A stretch of DNA of 24,690 bases, from contig DASZME010000079.1 of assembly GCA_035551995.1 (NCBI GenBank), positions 1 to 24,690 on the forward strand, in the 5' to 3' direction. Below the pieces are notes generated by a model. The model was not told the DNA's origin and did not search any database. It saw only the letters and a list, made by a program, of their open reading frames with translations. The translations under genes and the position numbers were made by a program. Shown one piece after another: positions 1 to 8,644 of the stretch (positions are counted from its first letter, which is position 1; each line of letters starts with the position of its first letter). This stretch comes from RYN-428 sp035551995. GTDB taxonomy: Bacteria > Planctomycetota > Phycisphaerae > Tepidisphaerales > Tepidisphaeraceae.

Positions 1-143
1 AAGCCGAAGCCCTTGCTTTGGCCGGTGTCGCGATCGGTGATGATCTGCGCGCTGTCCACGGTTCCGTGGGGAGCGAAAAGTTCCTGAAGAGCGGAGCTAT
101 CGACGTCGTAGCTCAGATTACCGACATACAGTTTCCTGCCCAT
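1..143 (-). CDS. RRM-domain RNA-binding protein (5' part only)
   Basis: This is the first 47 codons of a small RNA-binding protein of the bacterial/cyanobacterial Rbp type; the rest lies beyond the left edge. The visible protein has the two RRM signatures. RNP2 is KLYVGNL at residues 4-10, and RNP1 begins as KGFG at residues 44-47, where the window cuts it. A GQSKG loop precedes RNP1, as is usual. The start at 143 is fixed by an AAGGAG ribosome binding site (149-154) five bases upstream. Such proteins are single RRMs of about 80-140 residues that bind single-stranded RNA in the cytoplasm and are often cold- or stress-responsive. That role is family knowledge and is not shown here. Confidence 0.88.
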   Translation of the reverse strand, partial: MGRKLYVGNLSYDVDSSALQELFAPHGTVDSAQIITDRDTGQSKGFG

Positions 144-148
144 GTGTT

Positions 149-154
149 CTCCTT
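149..154 (-). promoter_or_regulatory. Shine-Dalgarno of the RRM gene
   Basis: AAGGAG on the minus strand, five bases before the ATG at 143. It supports that start codon. Confidence 0.75.
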
Positions 155-203
155 GAGAGTTGGGCGAATGACCCGCGATTTTACTTTCCAGGTCGGGGGA
201 AAG

Positions 204-221
204 AGACCAGCTCTCTGGTCT
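204..221 (-). other. Small perfect hairpin in the RRM gene leader
   Basis: AGACCAG and CTGGTCT form a 7-bp stem around a CTCT loop, about 60 bases upstream of the RRM start codon. It may lie in the 5' untranslated region, where such structures can influence translation, but no T-run or known motif accompanies it. A chance palindrome is possible. Confidence 0.35.
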
Positions 222-293
222 GGGAGTGGGAGGAAGTTGAGAACTGGACTGCGTGCAGAAAGGAAAAACTGTCGCGTAATCGAATTCGTTCAG

Positions 294-617
294 CTAACCA
301 ACCGAAACGTATCCTAACAGAGCAAACTCCCGCTGTCCAGCGAATACCCCGGTGATAATTCCGCCGGCTTTTCGGACGTCAGCCGCCGCTGGTGAGCCAG
401 CCTCTGCTGGATTTCCACTCGCCGCGAGCCCATCGCCACGATTTTTGTAAACCTCGATGCATTGCCGCGGGTCCAGCGCTTCGTGAAACAGCGGATCGCC
501 GAGGATCAGCGACGGGCCGATGGCGTCGGGTCGGGCGGCGATGGCCGCGTCGATGCCTCCTTTCCCGTCGGGGTTGCAAGAGGAATCGTATCGTAGCCAA
601 TATATTTTTCCGTGGCG
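294..617 (-). pseudogene. Coding-like frame without a start codon, possible gene relic
   Basis: On the minus strand a frame stays open for 107 codons, from just after a TAA at 618-620 to a TAG at 294-296. Over roughly 430-570 most third positions are G or C, as in the real genes here, and the product reads like a folded protein (for example AAIAARPDAIGPSLILGDP). There is no ATG or GTG to begin it. Just upstream, in another frame, lie an AAAGGAGG ribosome-binding-like site and a short reading FTDNATEKYIGYDT. That suggests a frameshift near 560-600 may have split one original gene. I do not recognise the family. It sits between the RRM gene and the glycosidase-like gene. It could equally be a fortuitous open frame. 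Confidence 0.3.
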
Positions 618-700
618 TTATCCGTGAACAGCCTCCTTTGACCTCGGTAGTACATTGGATAGCGACGCTTCCTGCTTCCGTCGCCGCTGGAGATATTCGG

Positions 701-1720
701 ATGAAAAATTTTTTGGCGTTGATCGCGCTTGCGTTGGTTTCGATGGCGGCCGTCGCCGTGGCTTGCGAAAAATGCCGCGTCGGAACGATTGAGCCGTTGC
801 AGACCTATTTCGGCATCAACGCCGATCCGATGGGCGAACTGCGTTACACCGAAACGCGCCGGCTTTTCAGCGTTCTTCACGAGAGCGGCGCCGGTTCGGT
901 GCGGATGCCGTTGCGGTGGAACCAATTGGAGCCCAAGAGCGGCCAATGGGTCTTCGCCCGCGCCGACGCCGCCATCAATCAACTGCCGAACGACATCGAA
1001 GTGATCGTCACCCTCACCGGCGTGCCGGATTGGGCCAAAAGTACTGACGCGACGTCTCCCTACCCGTTTCAAAACATCGGCGACTGGGGCAATTTCGTCG
1101 ATATCGTCGTCAAGCGATACAAGAATCGCGTTCGGCACTGGGAAATCTGGGATGCGCCGAATACCGACTCGTTTGGTCCAAACCCGACCGCCAAGGCCTA
1201 TTTCGACGTTTTGAAAAGCTCGTACGAGGGCATCAAGGCGATCGATCCCAAGTGCCTGGTCCTGCTCGGCGGACTAGATTCCAACGGCGTGACAGTGGGG
1301 CCGACGTCAAAAGCCAAGGTCGAGAATTTCCTCGTCGATCTTTATGAAGCCGGGGGCGCGGGATATTTCGACGCCTGCAATATTCATCCTTACGTTCAGT
1401 TGCTCGACGGCGCCCCGCGTGTTTTGGAATTGGCTCAGGAGACCATGCGGGTGATGGGCAAGTACGGCGACGCCGACAAACCCCTTTACCTGACCGAGGT
1501 CGGCGTTGCCGCCGAGGGGGACGACGCGCTTGCCGCACAGGCTCAGATCCTGGCCGACACGTTCAAGGTGGTCAAGAATCAGAAGCAAATCTGCCACGTG
1601 ATGTGGTCGAGCCTTCGCGACCACGGCCAGGGATCGATGGGAATCATCGACAAATCCTGGCATAAGAAGCCCGCCTTCGACGCTTTCAAAAAAGCGGCGG
1701 AAGAGAAAGTCATTAAGTGA
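701..1720 (+). CDS. Exported glycoside hydrolase-like (beta/alpha)8 barrel protein
   Basis: 339 residues. An N-terminal signal peptide spans about residues 1-21 (hydrophobic run LALIALALVSMAAVAV, then Cys22), so the protein is probably secreted or lipid-anchored, although the lipobox is not canonical. The body resembles clan GH-A barrels such as GH39/GH5: FGINAD near the start, RMPLRWNQLEP (a beta2-strand motif), HWEIWDAPN at 146-154 and LTEVGV at 264-269. In active relatives the fourth strand ends WNEPN, whose Glu is the acid/base. Here it reads WDAPN, with Ala152 in that position, while the putative nucleophile Glu266 remains. It may therefore be a non-catalytic binder or use altered chemistry. 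The start at 701 was chosen for the signal peptide and the upstream GGAG; the same frame is open back to 392 without protein character. Substrate unknown. Confidence 0.72.
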   Translation: MKNFLALIALALVSMAAVAVACEKCRVGTIEPLQTYFGINADPMGELRYTETRRLFSVLHESGAGSVRMPLRWNQLEPKSGQWVFARADAAINQLPNDIEVIVTLTGVPDWAKSTDATSPYPFQNIGDWGNFVDIVVKRYKNRVRHWEIWDAPNTDSFGPNPTAKAYFDVLKSSYEGIKAIDPKCLVLLGGLDSNGVTVGPTSKAKVENFLVDLYEAGGAGYFDACNIHPYVQLLDGAPRVLELAQETMRVMGKYGDADKPLYLTEVGVAAEGDDALAAQAQILADTFKVVKNQKQICHVMWSSLRDHGQGSMGIIDKSWHKKPAFDAFKKAAEEKVIK

Positions 1721-1959
1721 CATTCTCGATTAACGAAATGCGTTATCTTCCGCTGAGCTGACGTAAATGTGAGTTTTTTCTGAATTACGTTGATCTGTTG
1801 CATCAGCGCCGGCAGCACATCTCCAACGGGTTCATCTTCAATAATATCGAAGATCGCAGGCGGCGGGAAAACGGACGCTCATTCATTGGATTGCTGAGCT
1901 GGTAGACGTAGGTATAAGCGGGAGCTTACACTAGATGTGAATACGGCGAAAGCATTACC

Positions 1960-2049
1960 ATGATCACAGTAACGAAAGCCGCCCTGAACGCTAACATTCA
2001 TGAATATTTTCGCCGTGTCCAGGAAGATGGCGAGGTGGATGTCGGATAA
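1960..2049 (+). pseudogene. Truncated Phd/YefM-type antitoxin
   Basis: A 29-codon frame begins MITVTKAALNANIHEYF and continues RRVQEDGEVDVG before a TAA. The pattern ANxxEYxRRVxxxGEV is the N-terminal DNA-binding half of Phd/YefM antitoxins, which normally run on with a strand such as VVTDRGKPV for a total of 70-90 residues. Here it stops where that strand should follow. The same frame continues past the stop straight into the remnant of a PIN toxin, so a deletion has probably removed the antitoxin C-terminus and the toxin N-terminus together. It is unlikely to be functional. No clear ribosome binding site is visible. Confidence 0.6.
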
Positions 2050-2259
2050 ATATTTGAGGAATATTTCCGTCGCCTGCAAAGGATGAATATCGAATTCGTT
2101 CCCGTCGACGCCGATATTTGGGCACGGAACATTTAATTGCCATGGGATCACGTTGACCCAGCGGATCGTACGATCGTCGCGACCGCCGATGTACGCAGCT
2201 TGCCAATGGTCACTTCAGATCAAAAAATCCACGACTATTATCCAAACGCAATCTGGTAA
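2050..2259 (+). pseudogene. VapC-type PIN-domain toxin remnant
   Basis: Seventy codons in the same frame as the broken antitoxin. The C-terminal two thirds is a typical PIN ribonuclease ending: LPWDHVDPADRTIVATA, then LPMVTSDQKI, then YYPNAIW and a stop. The Asp of DPADR and the Asp of TSD match conserved acidic active-site positions of VapC. The N-terminal part of the family, with its first catalytic Asp, is missing. An in-frame TAA at 2134-2136 interrupts the gene just before LPWDH, in the segment read FVPVDADIWARNI. It is therefore both truncated and nonsense-mutated. VapC toxins cleave tRNA or rRNA; this copy should not. Confidence 0.72.
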
Positions 2260-2265
2260 AGATTC

Positions 2266-2287
2266 AATTGTCCGTAACCTGACAATT
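2266..2287 (+). other. Inverted repeat upstream of dnaE
   Basis: AATTGTC and GACAATT form a 7-bp perfect inverted repeat around eight bases, just after the toxin relic and 50 bases before dnaE. It could be an operator or a leftover of the toxin-antitoxin region. There is no T-run, so an intrinsic terminator is unlikely. Confidence 0.3.
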
Positions 2288-2336
2288 CCCTAATCCGCTT
2301 TCTTGCAATTCATCGTTTCCCGCATACCCTCAAAGC

Positions 2337-5300
2337 ATGGCTCAAGGCTCTTTTGCGCACCTGCACGTTCACACGCATTATTCTCTTCTCGACGGCGCCT
2401 GCCGAATATCGGATTTGGTCAGGCGGACCAAGGCACTGGGGATGGACAGCATCGCCATCACCGATCATGGCTGCATGTTCGGCGTCATCGAGTTTTTTAA
2501 CGAATGTAAAAAGGAAGGGATCAAGCCGATTCTTGGCATGGAAGCGTATATGGCGCCGGGCGATCGGCGCGATAAATCCGCGGAGTCGGCGTATCACCTG
2601 CTCCTGCTGGCGGAAAATATCGAGGGATACAAAAACCTCCTGAAGCTTTCGTCGCTGGCGTATCAGGAAGGTTTTTACCGTAAGCCGCGAATCGATAAGG
2701 AAACGCTCAAACAATTTCGCGCCGGGTTGATCGCCACCAGCGCTTGCCTGGGCGGTGAAATTCCGGCCGCGTTTTTGAAACGCGACGCCAAGGCCGCGCG
2801 GCAGGTGGCCGAGACCTACCTGGAAATATTCGGCCCCGATCGTTTTTTTATCGAAGTGCAAAAACACGTTCCCGAGCAGGATCAGGTCAACCCTGAATTG
2901 GCCGACATCGCCAAGCGAATGGGCCTTGGCCTGGTCGCCACGAATGACGTTCATTTCCTGAACAAGGATGACCACTTCGCCCATGACGTTCTTTGTTGCA
3001 TCAGCATGGGCCGATTGATCACCGACGAAAATCGCCTGAAATATCCAACGCAGCTTTACCTCAAGAGCCCCGACGAGATGCGCGAAGCGCTCGGCGCCTA
3101 CGACGGCGCGATCGACAACACCGCCCGCATCGCAAAGATGTGTAATCTCGATCTGGATTTCTCGAAGAAATACGCGCCGGTTTATCGGGTGCCGAAGAAT
3201 AAGCTCGACGAGGCGTTCGTGACGGCGATGAAGCCGTCCGACGGTTCTCCCGAAAAAGCGGACGATGAAATATATCTTCGCCAACTCTGCGAAACGGGCC
3301 TCACGTGGCGCTATGGCACAACCGAAGTTTCCGCCGACGTGCGCCAGCGGCTGGATTATGAGCTGTCGATCATCGTCAAGAAAAACTTCTGCTCCTACTT
3401 CCTCATCGTCTGGGATTTCTGCAATTTCGCCCGCGATAACGGCATTCCGGTCGGCGCCAGAGGGTCGGGCGTCGGAACGATGGTGGGATATTTGCTTGGC
3501 CTGTGCAATGTCGATCCGATTCGTTATGGGCTGCTGTTCGAGCGGTTCATGGATCCGAACCGAAACGAAATTCCCGATATCGACATCGACATTTGCCAGG
3601 ACGGCCGCAAAAAGGTGATCGATTACGTTCGCAACAAATATGGGCATGTGGCCCAGATCATCACGTTCGGCACCCTTGCCGCGCGGGCGGCTTGCAAGGA
3701 TGTGGGGCGGGTGATGAGCGTGCCGTTGCCCGAGGTGGATCGGCTCACGAAATTGATTCCGGGAACGCCGGGCATGACGCTGGACAAGGCGCTGGCGCAG
3801 TCGCCGGAATTGGACGCGCTGTACAAGTCAGACGGCAACGCAAAGAAGATCATCGACATCGCCAGGCGGTTGGAAGGACTTTGCCGCAATGCGGGTTGCC
3901 ACGCGGCGGGCGTGATCATCGCGGATCAGCCGCTGGATAATTTTGCGCCTCTTTATCGCGACAGCGACGGCAATGTTCTCACGCAATATGAGGGTCCGAT
4001 CGCCGAGAAAGTCGGGCTGCTGAAGATGGATTTTCTCGGCCTGCGAACATTAAGCTCGCTCACGCGCTCCCTGGAACTAGAACTGAAGACCCGGACGGAA
4101 CGGGCCGCGAAATGGTCGGCGGACCAGACTCCCCCGCCGCTGGACGATCAAGGCCGAATCGATATCGAGAAGATCGATCTCACGGATAAAAACGTGCTGG
4201 CCCTTTTCTGTCGCGGCGAAACCAAAGGCATCTTCCAATTTGAATCCGGCGGAATGCAGGACCTGCTGATGAAAATGCAGCCGGACCGCGTCGAAGACCT
4301 CATCGCCGCCAACGCCCTCTATCGGCCTGGCCCGATGGAGCTGATTCCGAGTTATTGCAATCGAAAGCACGGACGCGAGCCGACGCCCAAAGTGCACGAG
4401 ATCATGGATCGAATCCTGTCGGAGACCTACGGAATCATGGTCTACCAGGAACAGGTCATGCAGATTTTTAATCAGCTCGGCGGGATCGACTTGAGCAACG
4501 CCTACAAGCTCATTAAAGCGATCAGCAAGAAAACCACCGATGTCATCGCCAAGTTCCATCCCGACTTCATCAAAGGGACGATGAACAAAGGCGTCAGCGA
4601 GGCCAAGGCCGAAGAAATCTTCGACCATATCCTAAAATTCGGCGGATATGGTTTCAATAAATCGCACAGCACGCGGTACGCGATCGTCGCGTTTCAGACC
4701 GCCTACATGAAGACGTATCACCCCGTCGAATACATGGCGGCGTTGCTGACGTTCGAGATGGGGTCGACGGAAAAAGTGGTCGAATATATCGAGGAGTGCC
4801 GCAAGCTGACGCTCGCCGACGGCACGCGCGGCGTCAAGGTTTTGCCGCCGGACGTGAACGTGTCGGATAAAGATTTCACGCCGATTTACGTGACACCGGC
4901 GGAGACCGGCGGCAAGCGAAAACGCAAGGCCGAGCCCAAGCCGCAAGGCGTCATTCGTTTTGGCATGATGGCGGTGCGCGGCGTCGGCGAGAAAGCCGTC
5001 GAGGCGATTATCGCCGAGCGCAAGGAGCGTGGGCCGTACGCAAGTCTGTATGACTTCGCCGAGCGCGTTGACGTGCGCCAGGTATCGCGGGCGACGACCG
5101 AAGCGCTCATTAAATGCGGCGCGTTTTTATCCGTCGGCGGGAAGCGGTCGCAGCTTTTGCACGTTCTGGATAAAGCCGTCGAGATGGGCCAGCGATCGCA
5201 GCAGGATAAACGGGCCGGGCAACTGAATATGTTCGCGGCGGCCGCGGCGGCCGTTTCGTCGGCGGGGCGAATGGGAGACGCGCTGCCGGACATGAGCGAG

Positions 5301-6104
5301 CTGCCCGAGTCCGAGCTGCTCAAATTCGAAAAGGAGTTGCTCGGTTTCTACATCTCCAGCCATCCGCTTACCGAGCATCAATTCAAGCTCGAGGAATATT
5401 CCTCGGCAAGCACGCGGGAAGCGATGACCATTTCCGAAGGGACCGAAATCACCATCGGCGGGATGATCAGCCGGGTAAAAAAAACCGTCACGCGCAACGG
5501 CCGTTCGGCGGGAATGGCGATGGCGATCATCACGCTGGAAGACCTTGAAGGCCAGATCGACGCCACAGTATTCGCCGACTCGCTGGCGGACATCGTCAAA
5601 CGGCATCCGGACGCCATCGCCGCCGAGTCGATTGTTTTTCTCAAGGGAAAAATCGATCGCCGCCGGGAGACGCCGGGCGTGCTTGTCAACGACGTCGTTC
5701 CGGTGGCGGATGCAATCGCGCGGCTGACGACGGCCATCGCCATCAAGCTTGATCCGCTGCGTCACGGCGAGGAGGCGATCACGCAACTTGAACTGGCCCT
5801 GGCCCGGCACAAGGGTAACGCCGAGGTTTATATCCAAGTCACGACAAAGCCCGGTCAAAAGGTCACGATGCGGCTCGATCGCGACCGCTTTATTAAGCCA
5901 AGCCAGACGCTCGTGGACGATCTCGAGCAACTTTTGGGTTCCGGCGCCGTCCAACTCTGCGGCATCGGCGCTCGCCGACGCAAAAAAGCCGCCCAGCACC
6001 AACTCTTCAAGGACGATTCGACGGCCGAGGAAATTTCTCAATCCGAGCTCGCTCCAATCGCGGAAATTGATCTGGAAATGGAGTTGCAGACGGCAGATGA
6101 ATAA
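2337..6104 (+). CDS. dnaE: DNA polymerase III subunit alpha (replicative polymerase)
   Basis: 1255 residues, somewhat longer than E. coli DnaE (1160). It is the catalytic subunit of the replicative polymerase. The N-terminal PHP domain shows HLHVHTHYSLLDG at 8-20 and AITDHG at 40-45. The polymerase core carries PDIDID at 413-418, holding two catalytic Asp, and the third in MDFLGL (Asp565). A helix-hairpin-helix (RGVGEKAVEAI) lies near 880. The clamp-binding motif QLNMF is at 962-966, followed by an alanine-rich stretch. The OB-fold starts near 1038 (ITIGGMISRVKKTVT). The lack of an N-terminal exonuclease insertion marks it as DnaE rather than PolC. The ATG at 2337 starts right at the PHP domain and fits the family, though no strong Shine-Dalgarno precedes it. 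It stands alone and is not part of an obvious operon. Confidence 0.97.
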   Translation: MAQGSFAHLHVHTHYSLLDGACRISDLVRRTKALGMDSIAITDHGCMFGVIEFFNECKKEGIKPILGMEAYMAPGDRRDKSAESAYHLLLLAENIEGYKNLLKLSSLAYQEGFYRKPRIDKETLKQFRAGLIATSACLGGEIPAAFLKRDAKAARQVAETYLEIFGPDRFFIEVQKHVPEQDQVNPELADIAKRMGLGLVATNDVHFLNKDDHFAHDVLCCISMGRLITDENRLKYPTQLYLKSPDEMREALGAYDGAIDNTARIAKMCNLDLDFSKKYAPVYRVPKNKLDEAFVTAMKPSDGSPEKADDEIYLRQLCETGLTWRYGTTEVSADVRQRLDYELSIIVKKNFCSYFLIVWDFCNFARDNGIPVGARGSGVGTMVGYLLGLCNVDPIRYGLLFERFMDPNRNEIPDIDIDICQDGRKKVIDYVRNKYGHVAQIITFGTLAARAACKDVGRVMSVPLPEVDRLTKLIPGTPGMTLDKALAQSPELDALYKSDGNAKKIIDIARRLEGLCRNAGCHAAGVIIADQPLDNFAPLYRDSDGNVLTQYEGPIAEKVGLLKMDFLGLRTLSSLTRSLELELKTRTERAAKWSADQTPPPLDDQGRIDIEKIDLTDKNVLALFCRGETKGIFQFESGGMQDLLMKMQPDRVEDLIAANALYRPGPMELIPSYCNRKHGREPTPKVHEIMDRILSETYGIMVYQEQVMQIFNQLGGIDLSNAYKLIKAISKKTTDVIAKFHPDFIKGTMNKGVSEAKAEEIFDHILKFGGYGFNKSHSTRYAIVAFQTAYMKTYHPVEYMAALLTFEMGSTEKVVEYIEECRKLTLADGTRGVKVLPPDVNVSDKDFTPIYVTPAETGGKRKRKAEPKPQGVIRFGMMAVRGVGEKAVEAIIAERKERGPYASLYDFAERVDVRQVSRATTEALIKCGAFLSVGGKRSQLLHVLDKAVEMGQRSQQDKRAGQLNMFAAAAAAVSSAGRMGDALPDMSELPESELLKFEKELLGFYISSHPLTEHQFKLEEYSSASTREAMTISEGTEITIGGMISRVKKTVTRNGRSAGMAMAIITLEDLEGQIDATVFADSLADIVKRHPDAIAAESIVFLKGKIDRRRETPGVLVNDVVPVADAIARLTTAIAIKLDPLRHGEEAITQLELALARHKGNAEVYIQVTTKPGQKVTMRLDRDRFIKPSQTLVDDLEQLLGSGAVQLCGIGARRRKKAAQHQLFKDDSTAEEISQSELAPIAEIDLEMELQTADE

Positions 6105-6273
6105 CGGACGACGATTGTGCTTGGCCGATTTTCGAGAGAAAAAGCAAAACTAGGTCCAATTGCCCCCCCCGATCTGCAAGTGAAACTTATTGTCTTAATG
6201 CGCGCCAAGTTGGCGACTTCGGCCCACCATTTGCGGTTTAGTGTGACATACGATACGAACTTTAGGAGCGTGG

Positions 6274-6948
6274 ATGTCGCCCATACGAATTTTACTCGCC
6301 GATGACCACCAACTTGTGCGTGAGGGATTTCACGTGCTGGTGAATTCCGAAAACGGAATGACCATCGTCGGCGAAGCCCACAACGGTCGCCGGGCGGTGG
6401 AACTGTCGCTGGAACTCATGCCGGACATCATCGTAATGGACGTGGCCATGCCGGAATTGAACGGGATCGACGCCACTCGGCGAATTCTCGCCGAGTCCCC
6501 AAAATGTAAAATCGTCGCGGTATCGGCCAATTCGGACCGGCGGCTGGTCAGCGAAATGCTCAAGGCGGGCGCGAAGGCTTATCTCCTGAAAGACAGTGCA
6601 TTTGAAGAATTGGCGCTGGCGATCCGTACCGTGGCGGCGGGCCGGGTTTTTCTCAGTTCGCGCATCGCCGACGGGGTCGTCGCCGGCTTTTTGCAAGGCG
6701 ACGAAGCCGGGAAACCACCCAGCGCCTTCACGATATTAACTTCGCGCGAACGCGAAGTCCTGCAATTGATGGCCGAAGGTCTGGCGACCAAGCAAATCGC
6801 CGCCGCCCTGGACGTCAGCGTGAAAACCGTTGAAACGCATCGCCGTCAAGTCATGGAAAAGGTCAATCTTCACAGCGTCGCCGAGCTGACGAAATATGCG
6901 ATACGCGAAGGGCTCGCGTCGCTGGAAGTTATAACGAGCACGCAATGA
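6274..6948 (+). CDS. NarL/FixJ-family response regulator
   Basis: 224 residues with two domains. The receiver (about 1-120) has the acidic pair Asp10-Asp11, phospho-acceptor Asp56 in VMDVAMPELNG, Ser84 at the Thr/Ser switch position and Lys106 in LLKD. A LuxR-type helix-turn-helix follows at about 155-210 (TSREREVLQLMAEG, then TKQIAAALDVSVKTVETH). It is a phosphorylation-controlled transcription factor of the cytoplasm. The start is supported by AGGAG five bases upstream. No histidine kinase lies nearby, so it is an orphan in this window and its signal and targets cannot be read. Its 3' end overlaps the end of the convergent zwf gene by 20 bases. Confidence 0.94.
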   Translation: MSPIRILLADDHQLVREGFHVLVNSENGMTIVGEAHNGRRAVELSLELMPDIIVMDVAMPELNGIDATRRILAESPKCKIVAVSANSDRRLVSEMLKAGAKAYLLKDSAFEELALAIRTVAAGRVFLSSRIADGVVAGFLQGDEAGKPPSAFTILTSREREVLQLMAEGLATKQIAAALDVSVKTVETHRRQVMEKVNLHSVAELTKYAIREGLASLEVITSTQ

Positions 6949-8452
6949 TCGGCTCGACTTCTCCGGTCGAATGCATCCATCGCCGGCCGTCCCATTCGAT
7001 CAGGTCCGTAGCGCGCTTGGGTCCCCATGATCCCGGCGCGTAAGTTTCCGGCTCGCGCGTGCTCTTGGCCCACCCTTGCTCGATGGGATCGATCACCGCC
7101 CACGCCGCCTCGGCTTCGTCGCCGCGGATGAAGAGGGTTTGATCGCCGACGATCGCATCGAAAATCAGCCGCTCGTAAGCCTCCGGCGGCTCGACGTTGA
7201 AAGCCGTTTTGTAAAAGAAATCGAGGGCGACCGACTTGATGTTCATCGTGCCGCCGGGAACTTTCGCGTTCAGCCGCCAGCTCAGTCCTTCATCGGGCTG
7301 AACGCGAATGATCAGATCGTTGGGATAGAGCGCCGTCTCGCATTGCTTCTGGAAAAGCGTCAGCGGCGGCGATCGAAAGCGGATGGTGATCTCGCTCAGT
7401 TTTTCCGGCAGGAACTTACCCGTCCGCAGATAGAACGGCATGCCGCTCCAGCGCCAGTTGTCGATGTAAAGTTTGAGGGCGGCGAACGTCTCGGTTTTGG
7501 AGCCCGGCGGAACGTCTTTTTCCGTGGCGTAACCCGCGGTTTTCTGGCCGGCCGCTTCCCCCGCGCCATATTGACCGCGCACGGTGAACTGATCGACGTG
7601 GTCCGCCCGGATCGGCCGGATCGATTTGAATACTTTCACTTTTTCGTCGCGGATGCTCACCGCGTCCAGCGCCGCCGGCGGCTCCATGGCCACCAGCGCC
7701 ATGAGCTGGAACATATGGTTCTGCACCATGTCGCGCAACGCGCCGCTCTTGTCGTAATATCCGCCGCGCGAACCGACGCCAAGCGTTTCGCTGACGGTGA
7801 TCTGAACGTGATCGATGTATTTGTAATTCCACAACGGCTCAAACATGGCGTTGCCGAACCGCATCACCATCAGGTTCTGCACGGTTTCTTTGCCAAGATA
7901 ATGGTCGATCCGAAAAACCTGTTCCTCGGGAAAATTCTTGTGGAGCAGCGCGTTGAGATTCTTCGCGCTGGCGCCGTCGCGGCCGAAGGGTTTTTCGATG
8001 ATGATTCGTTCCCACCCGCCGGACTGGCTTTCCCGCTGTTGCTTGCCCAGGCATTCGATGATCGGCTCGAACGTATTGGGCGGCGTCGAGAGATAGAACA
8101 TCCGATTGCCCGCCGTCCCTTTTTCCTTGTCGAATTTTCGCAATGTTTCCTCGAGGCGCCGATGGTCGTCGGCCGATCCGTAATCGCCCTGCACGTAAGC
8201 GATATTCTGCTCGATTTTCGCCCAGATTTTCGGATCGACCGGCTGCGTTCGCGCAAACTTGTTCACCGCGTCGCGGCACTCGTCGCGGTACTGCTGATCG
8301 CTCATCGGCGACCGCGCATAGCCGACCAGAACAAACTGATCCGGCAGCAGTTTTTCCCGCATCATCTCGTAGATGGCGGGTATGAGTTTTCGCTTGGCGA
8401 GATCGCCGCTGGCGCCGAAGATGACGAGCGTGCATGGGGAAGCCGAGGGCAT
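6929..8452 (-). CDS. zwf: Glucose-6-phosphate 1-dehydrogenase
   Basis: 507 residues, the usual length. It oxidises glucose 6-phosphate to 6-phosphogluconolactone with NADP(+) or NAD(+), the entry to the oxidative pentose phosphate or Entner-Doudoroff route. The N-terminal dinucleotide-binding motif GASGDLAKRKL is at 13-23. EKPFG is at 153-157. The substrate signature RIDHYLGKE is at 181-189, and His246 in QNHMFQ corresponds to the catalytic base of the family. The start is followed at once by the Rossmann strand, and AAAGG lies nine bases before it. Neither 6-phosphogluconolactonase nor 6-phosphogluconate dehydrogenase is beside it. The 3' end overlaps the response regulator gene tail to tail. 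Confidence 0.96.
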   Translation of the reverse strand: MPSASPCTLVIFGASGDLAKRKLIPAIYEMMREKLLPDQFVLVGYARSPMSDQQYRDECRDAVNKFARTQPVDPKIWAKIEQNIAYVQGDYGSADDHRRLEETLRKFDKEKGTAGNRMFYLSTPPNTFEPIIECLGKQQRESQSGGWERIIIEKPFGRDGASAKNLNALLHKNFPEEQVFRIDHYLGKETVQNLMVMRFGNAMFEPLWNYKYIDHVQITVSETLGVGSRGGYYDKSGALRDMVQNHMFQLMALVAMEPPAALDAVSIRDEKVKVFKSIRPIRADHVDQFTVRGQYGAGEAAGQKTAGYATEKDVPPGSKTETFAALKLYIDNWRWSGMPFYLRTGKFLPEKLSEITIRFRSPPLTLFQKQCETALYPNDLIIRVQPDEGLSWRLNAKVPGGTMNIKSVALDFFYKTAFNVEPPEAYERLIFDAIVGDQTLFIRGDEAEAAWAVIDPIEQGWAKSTREPETYAPGSWGPKRATDLIEWDGRRWMHSTGEVEPIIACSL

Positions 8453-8644
8453 TGTCTTGGCCTTTCTTTAGAGCGCAATGCAGTGAATACCAAGCCACAA
8501 GCCAAATGAAAAGCGTCGGCGCGCTGGCCGGCGTTCACTGTCATGCGCGGCTGGAACGCGGCAACCGCAAAAGAGCATGGCACGGCGATAACGGAGTAGG
8601 GTCGATCAAGTTATCTCGCGGCGCGATAGCCGGCGGCGTGGTCA

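Noticed and set aside
392..700. Upstream extension of the glycosidase-like frame to an ATG at 392
   Set aside because: The added residues are Arg-rich and unlike protein, while a signal peptide and GGAG fix the start at 701.
1721..1890. Minus-strand frame reading IIEDEPVGDVLPALMQQIN
   Set aside because: It looks slightly protein-like but is short, runs into the antisense of the glycosidase-like gene and matches nothing I know.
2310..3647. Long open frame (445 codons) on the minus strand inside dnaE
   Set aside because: It is antisense to strongly conserved DnaE motifs and shows no family pattern; GC-rich genes commonly give such frames.
6105..6273. Small open frame and a run of eight C (6163-6170) between dnaE and the response regulator
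   Set aside because: The frame overlaps the regulator start and has no ribosome binding site; the C run is a lone homopolymer.
7076..8509. Long open frame (477 codons) on the plus strand across zwf
   Set aside because: It is the antisense image of a complete G6PD gene.
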